A DNA stretch of 64,000 nt from Caldithrix sp964598255 (lineage in GTDB: Bacteria; Calditrichota; Calditrichia; Calditrichales; Calditrichaceae): the NCBI GenBank assembly GCA_964598255.1, contig CAZRBA010000055.1, forward strand, positions 1-64,000, read 5' to 3'. The position numbers and the translations under genes are program-made. Shown here in pieces: positions 59,974 to 64,000 of the stretch. The notes under the pieces were generated by a model. The model made no database searches and was not told the DNA's origin. It saw nothing but the letters and a program-made list of their open reading frames with translations. Every line of letters begins with the position of its first letter. The first letter of the stretch is position 1.

Positions 59974-60762
59974 ATGACCCCTGCTTTCCATATTCCGATT
60001 ATTAACTACCATAAAATTTCGCAACAATCGGATATCGGGATTACCAGCCGCAAACCCGACGATTTTGCACGCGATCTTGCCTTGCTTTACCGTTGGGGCT
60101 TTCGAACCGTTACTTTTAAGGACTTGATTTTAAACAGCCCCCTTCCGGAACGTCCCATCGTATTAACTTTTGATGATGGGTATAAATCGATTGTGGAAAA
60201 CGCCTTACCCGCCCTGCAACAATACGGCTACGTAGCCGTGATTTATATGCCAACCGATTATATTGACAAAACCAATGATTGGGATGTGCAATTTGGCGGG
60301 CGCAAGTTTGCTCATTTGTCCCGAGACGATTTGCGCCAATTAAACGACCAGGGGTTTGAAATCGGTTCGCACGGATGTTCGCATCGGTCGTTATTGGCCA
60401 TGAACGATGTGCAGGCAATGCATGAACTGGCGGAAAGCAAAAAAAAACTGGAAGCAATTTTAAACCGACCGGTTTATTCGATTAGCTATCCCTTCGGGCA
60501 ATTTAACCGCAAACTTTTGCAGATGGCCAAAGAATGTGGCTATGCTTTCGGTGTTGCTTCGCTTTATTATTTTAAGGCACGGTCATTAAACGGTTTTGCT
60601 CCCTTTGCTCTGCGCCGATTAAATATTTATCGTATGGATTCTGCGGCGGTGTTCGAAGAAAAGGTACGCAAAGGAACCCGTTCTGCTTTTGCCTATCGCG
60701 ACTGGCTTATTCAAAAGGGCAGTTCAGCCACCGTTATCTGGCAAAAATGGTTCAGGAAGTAG
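59974..60762 (+). CDS. Polysaccharide deacetylase family protein
   Basis: 262 residues, NodB-type deacetylase acting on N-acetylated sugars, perhaps peptidoglycan or a capsular glycan. VLTFDDGYKSI near residue 62 carries the metal/catalytic Asp pair, and IGSHGCSHRSL near 130 gives the two metal His residues; SYPFGQFNRKLL near 172 is also typical. No signal peptide is seen, so it may be cytoplasmic or exported atypically. The last 11 bases overlap the convergent hybrid kinase gene. Confidence 0.9.
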   Translation: MTPAFHIPIINYHKISQQSDIGITSRKPDDFARDLALLYRWGFRTVTFKDLILNSPLPERPIVLTFDDGYKSIVENALPALQQYGYVAVIYMPTDYIDKTNDWDVQFGGRKFAHLSRDDLRQLNDQGFEIGSHGCSHRSLLAMNDVQAMHELAESKKKLEAILNRPVYSISYPFGQFNRKLLQMAKECGYAFGVASLYYFKARSLNGFAPFALRRLNIYRMDSAAVFEEKVRKGTRSAFAYRDWLIQKGSSATVIWQKWFRK

Positions 60763-63304
60763 TAGAAGCCTGTACCTGAAGTTTGTCGATCTTCTTTCCA
60801 TCTTCTTTCATTTTATTAATCCACTTATCCAGCATGGCATAAAGATCATCCGGCTTAATAGGCTTGGAAATGTAATCATCCATTCCGGCTAACAGACATT
60901 TTTCGCGATCGCCCTTCATGGCGTGTGCCGTCATTGCAATAATGGGAATATGTTCCTTGGGACTTAGTTTTTGCCTAAGCTTTTGGGTGGCCTCATAGCC
61001 ATCCATGATGGGCATTTGGACATCCATTAAAATAATGTCGTAATGTTGGCGTAAAGCGGCCTTAACCGCTTCTTTGCCGTTATTAACCACATCAACCGAA
61101 TAGTGCTTTTTCTGCAGAATTTTCCTTGCGACCTTTTGATTGATAAGATTGTCTTCGGCTAACAAGATACGAATGCTATTGCGGATTTGTTCTTCGATGA
61201 TATGTGCCGTAATAATTTCGGGTTCCCCGTTTTCTTCGGATCGTTCTCCTTTGGCTTCTTCCTTTTTCATTTGCAAAACGTTGACAATGGTATTAAACAG
61301 ATGCGATTGTTTGACGGGTTTGACCAAATAGGCTTTGCAGCCCAATTGTTTTAAATAGGCGGCGTCTCCGCGTTGCCCTAAAGAAGTTAAAATAATGATA
61401 TTGGTATCGTTAATTTCGGGATCGCTTAAAATACGCTGAGCCGTTTCTTCACCGTCCATTTCCGGCATTTGCATATCCAGCAAAACCACAGGGAAGGGAT
61501 CTTTTTTATGTGCCGCTTCTTTTAATTTGACAATGGCATCTTTACCGTTGGAACATTCTTCCGGGCGAAAATTCCAGTTGGTAAGAATTTGATTAAGAAT
61601 AAAACGATTGGTTTTGTTGTCATCGACAATTAAAATATGCAAATCCTCAATTTCATCAATATCCAAAATTCTGGGTTTGCGCTTGTTTTTGGACGGCTTG
61701 AGCAAAACATTAAAAAAGAAAGTACTTCCTTTGCCCTCTTCGCTTTCGACCCACAAATTTCCGCCCATCATTTTGGCTAATTTGCGGGAGATGGAAAGGC
61801 CCAGTCCGGTACCGCCGTATTTTCGTGTAGTGGAACCGTCGGCTTGGGTAAATTCTTTAAAAATCAATTCTTGTTTGTCTTTGGGAATACCAATGCCGGT
61901 ATCGCGTACGGAAAAAAGCAAATCCAACTGATTATCTGAAATGGAGTTCAAGTTAACCTGCAAAACAATTTCGCCTTCATGGGTAAATTTAAGTGCATTG
62001 CCGACCAAATTGGTAATAATTTGCCGCAGGCGTCCGGGATCGCCAAATACGTTCGACGGAATTTCCGGATCGATAAATACAGCTAATTCCAAATCTTTTT
62101 CGTAGGCCTTGGCAGCCAACCCTTCGATAGTGGTTTCGACCATGGTGCGCAAATCGAATTCTTCTTCGGATAAATCGAGTTTACCGGCTTCGATTTTTGA
62201 GAAATCCAGAATATCGTTAATCAAGGCCAGCAGACCGTAAGCGCTTTCTTTAATGGTGGTTAAAAAATCGCGTTGTTCTTCGTTGAGTTCGGTACCCAGC
62301 GTCAATTCTGTTAACCCGATAACCGCATTCATGGGGGTGCGAATTTCGTGGCTCATGTTAGCCAAAAATTCGCTTTTAAATTGGTTGGCTTTTTCGGCCA
62401 ATTCGCGCATTTTGCGTTCTTCTTCGATCAGACGGACATTTTCGATGGCAATGGCGGCCTGACGCGCTGCAATGGAAAACAGATGGAATTGATTGATGGA
62501 AAACTGGTTAATGCCTTTTTTCAAAAGTACCAGCACACCCACGGGCTTTTCGTTTACAATTAACGGGGCTCCCATTAAGGATTCGTCAACAGGAGTTTCG
62601 CCCGGCAAATAGTAAACATCGGGATGCGTGCGTACGTTACTGCAAAGCATGGGGCGCTGCGTACGAAAAATTTTGCCGATAATTCCTTTGTTTACGGAAA
62701 TCGGTTCATGTGAAATGTATTTGTTTTCCTTGTAAGAAGATTTTGATTGTATGGGAACCAGAAATTCGCCTTTTTCGTCGATGTGGTAAATTTGGTACAC
62801 ATCGTAATCGAAAAGTTCGTGTAAACCGTCGGCAATGGCCGTACCTATTTCATCAAACGTTTTGCTTAAATATAATTTTTCCGTCAATTGATTAATAGCG
62901 GTAAAGTATTTTTGCCATTTGGATTCGCTAATGTTCGGTGTACCTGCTGTTTTGTCTTCATCAGGCTGATCCAGATCGGAGGGATTTTGTTGATTAATGG
63001 AAATGATACCGAAAATATTCTTTTCCGGCTCGTGAAACAGGCGAAAGTCATCCATCGGAATCCGAATGGTTTCGGATTCCGATTTGATTTCGAGCGTTAC
63101 GTCACGTCCTTTTAAAAGTTCGAGTCCGGCAATATTCTGAAAAATTTCTTTGTTAATAACAGTAGGTAATTGTTGCGAAAACAACCGGATTAGGTTAGGA
63201 TGTGTAACGAAGACGGTTCGCGCCTCTGGCGGTAAGGTTTTCAAAAAACGATTAAACAATGTGGAGGCCAGGGCGATTTCTTCATTACTTTGATTTGTGC
63301 TCAT
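60752..63304 (-). CDS. Hybrid sensor histidine kinase with GAF and two receiver domains
   Basis: 850 residues from ATG 63304, which has GGGGGAG seven bases upstream; the open frame to 63445 is discarded. N-terminal region of about 110 residues of unknown fold, GAF domain (about 120-290; MGAPLIVNEKPVGVLVLLKKG), HisKA with H319 in NMSHEIRTPMNAV, HATPase (about 420-545; DTGIGIPKDKQ, GTGLGLSI), REC1 with Asp near 607 (LLDMQMPEMDG), REC2 with Asp near 760 (LMDVQMPIMDG) and the KPIKPDDL end. No membrane segments, so it senses in the cytoplasm. The cognate output is not encoded nearby; a phosphorelay to an unlinked protein is likely. Confidence 0.95.
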   Translation of the reverse strand: MSTNQSNEEIALASTLFNRFLKTLPPEARTVFVTHPNLIRLFSQQLPTVINKEIFQNIAGLELLKGRDVTLEIKSESETIRIPMDDFRLFHEPEKNIFGIISINQQNPSDLDQPDEDKTAGTPNISESKWQKYFTAINQLTEKLYLSKTFDEIGTAIADGLHELFDYDVYQIYHIDEKGEFLVPIQSKSSYKENKYISHEPISVNKGIIGKIFRTQRPMLCSNVRTHPDVYYLPGETPVDESLMGAPLIVNEKPVGVLVLLKKGINQFSINQFHLFSIAARQAAIAIENVRLIEEERKMRELAEKANQFKSEFLANMSHEIRTPMNAVIGLTELTLGTELNEEQRDFLTTIKESAYGLLALINDILDFSKIEAGKLDLSEEEFDLRTMVETTIEGLAAKAYEKDLELAVFIDPEIPSNVFGDPGRLRQIITNLVGNALKFTHEGEIVLQVNLNSISDNQLDLLFSVRDTGIGIPKDKQELIFKEFTQADGSTTRKYGGTGLGLSISRKLAKMMGGNLWVESEEGKGSTFFFNVLLKPSKNKRKPRILDIDEIEDLHILIVDDNKTNRFILNQILTNWNFRPEECSNGKDAIVKLKEAAHKKDPFPVVLLDMQMPEMDGEETAQRILSDPEINDTNIIILTSLGQRGDAAYLKQLGCKAYLVKPVKQSHLFNTIVNVLQMKKEEAKGERSEENGEPEIITAHIIEEQIRNSIRILLAEDNLINQKVARKILQKKHYSVDVVNNGKEAVKAALRQHYDIILMDVQMPIMDGYEATQKLRQKLSPKEHIPIIAMTAHAMKGDREKCLLAGMDDYISKPIKPDDLYAMLDKWINKMKEDGKKIDKLQVQASTTS

Positions 63305-63530
63305 AAATGCTCCCCCGAATGATTCTTTTTGATTCGTTTGCCTTGCATCCTTGCCTTTGATTAAATTAGCCAAGCGAATAAAATGATTATCGTAACAAAC
63401 AAACGATACTTGAAGATAAATGGACAGAAACATATAAGCGAACATGATCTTGTTTTTATTGTTTTAATGATTAAAGATCGATTTATAATTAAGGTCAATT
63501 TCAAAACCAATTTTTCGAAAGGCGGGAATA

Positions 63531-64000
63531 ATGAAAATCGGTTGTCATGTATCCATAGCCGGAAAAATTTGGCAGTGCTTCGAACGGGCCCGCGCCGTTG
63601 AAAGCGAAGTATTGCAAATTTTTACGCAGAATCAACGCCAATGGAAATCGGTTCAATATCTCAGCGAAGACATAGAACAATTTCACAAAATAAGGCAGAG
63701 CAGTTTTTATCAAAACGTTCCGTTGACGGCGCATGCTTCGTATTTGATTAATTTGTGTGCGCATGATGCGCAAAAATCGGAACGCTCACGCTTGGCATTT
63801 GTGGATGAACTAAAACGTTGCGATATACTTGGGGTTAACTACCTTGTAATACATCCGGGCAGCCATGGCGGTAAAGGGGAAGAATGGGGCATTGCTAAGG
63901 TAGCCGAAACCTTAAATTGGGCTCTGGAAACCTATCGGCCCAAAGTAAAAATTCTTTTGGAAACCACGGCGGGTCAAGGGAACAGTTTGGGGTATCGGTT
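63531..64000 (+). CDS. nfo: Endonuclease IV (AP endonuclease), 3' end outside window
   Basis: First 156 residues only. MKIGCHVSIAGKI is the family start; FTQNQRQWKSV near 30, HASYLINL near 65, and YLVIHPGSHGGKGEEWG near 103 give zinc-site His residues, with LLETTAGQGNSLGYR at the window edge. The enzyme cuts DNA at abasic sites. AAAGGCGGG precedes the ATG. The divergent hybrid kinase gene lies upstream. Confidence 0.93.
   Translation, partial: MKIGCHVSIAGKIWQCFERARAVESEVLQIFTQNQRQWKSVQYLSEDIEQFHKIRQSSFYQNVPLTAHASYLINLCAHDAQKSERSRLAFVDELKRCDILGVNYLVIHPGSHGGKGEEWGIAKVAETLNWALETYRPKVKILLETTAGQGNSLGYR

Noticed and set aside
1..64000. Search for CRISPR arrays, insertion sequences, integrases, prophage genes, rRNA genes or toxin-antitoxin pairs
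   Set aside because: No regularly spaced direct repeats, transposase motifs, phage structural genes or rRNA sequence were seen; genes are dominated by housekeeping and signalling functions.

Overview
The window is about 64 kb of chromosome with roughly 44% GC by eye, densely packed with housekeeping genes and with no insertion sequence, prophage, integrase or CRISPR array that I can see. The first gene ends in a Por/type IX-style C-terminal sorting domain (NPFN motif, then a YNALGQ-like strand and a GIYFYRL-like strand). The classical menaquinone pathway, a K+-type membrane pyrophosphatase, ExbB/ExbD/TonB genes and many histidine kinases also fit the Fibrobacterota-Chlorobiota-Bacteroidota (FCB) superphylum. 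A Calditrichota-like or Ignavibacteriota-like bacterium is my best guess. This is inference from gene content; no 16S gene is present.

Layout. 1-5.2 kb: end of a secreted protein gene, tRNA-Gln, rplY-pth, a membrane pyrophosphatase and rpsF-rpsR-rplI. 5.5-8 kb: priA. 8.2-13.5 kb: a co-directional signalling cluster made of a histidine kinase, a single-domain response regulator, a DUF4388/roadblock-like protein, two small proteins, a HAMP receptor with no output domain, an MglB/roadblock protein and an MglA-type GTPase. It resembles a polarity or 'conservon'-like small-GTPase module. 13.5-25.2 kb: an MFS transporter, a membrane peptidase, pyruvoyl arginine decarboxylase with agmatinase (arginine to putrescine), a GH57 enzyme, a C-terminal processing protease, exbB-exbD-exbD-tonB, a lipid kinase and a thioesterase. 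25.2-27.8 kb (minus strand): metF, an acyltransferase and a ZIP transporter. 28.1-31.6 kb: NAD-type isocitrate dehydrogenase, nrnA, aroC and a SelW-like selenoprotein read through an in-frame TGA. 31.6-36.3 kb (minus strand): a small membrane protein and a two-component pair. Its kinase carries an extracytoplasmic FG-GAP-like propeller, and its NtrC-type regulator has a broken GAFTGA loop.

36.5-45.2 kb: menF-menD-menH-menB-menA-menC-menE with overlapping or tightly spaced genes, and a convergent hotdog thioesterase that could supply the DHNA-CoA thioesterase step. menG/ubiE is not in the window. 45.3-48 kb: an unrecognised acidic protein and an M29 aminopeptidase. 48.2-60.8 kb: a long translation and RNA-metabolism operon (rimP-nusA-infB-ylxP-rbfA-truB-ribF-rpsO-pnp) that runs on into an M16 peptidase, an alanine-dehydrogenase-like protein lacking the usual catalytic residues, and a polysaccharide deacetylase. 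60.7-63.3 kb (minus strand): a large hybrid histidine kinase. The window ends inside an endonuclease IV gene.

Most worth a second look: the selenoprotein with its SECIS-like hairpin, the MglA/roadblock/HAMP cluster with a palindrome over its candidate promoter, the FG-GAP kinase and atypical regulator joined by a G9 tract in the ribosome-binding site, the catalytically altered Ald homologue, and several leader-RNA candidates (pdaD, rimP, rpsF). All calls rest on reading the sequence and recalling family features; no database search was possible.
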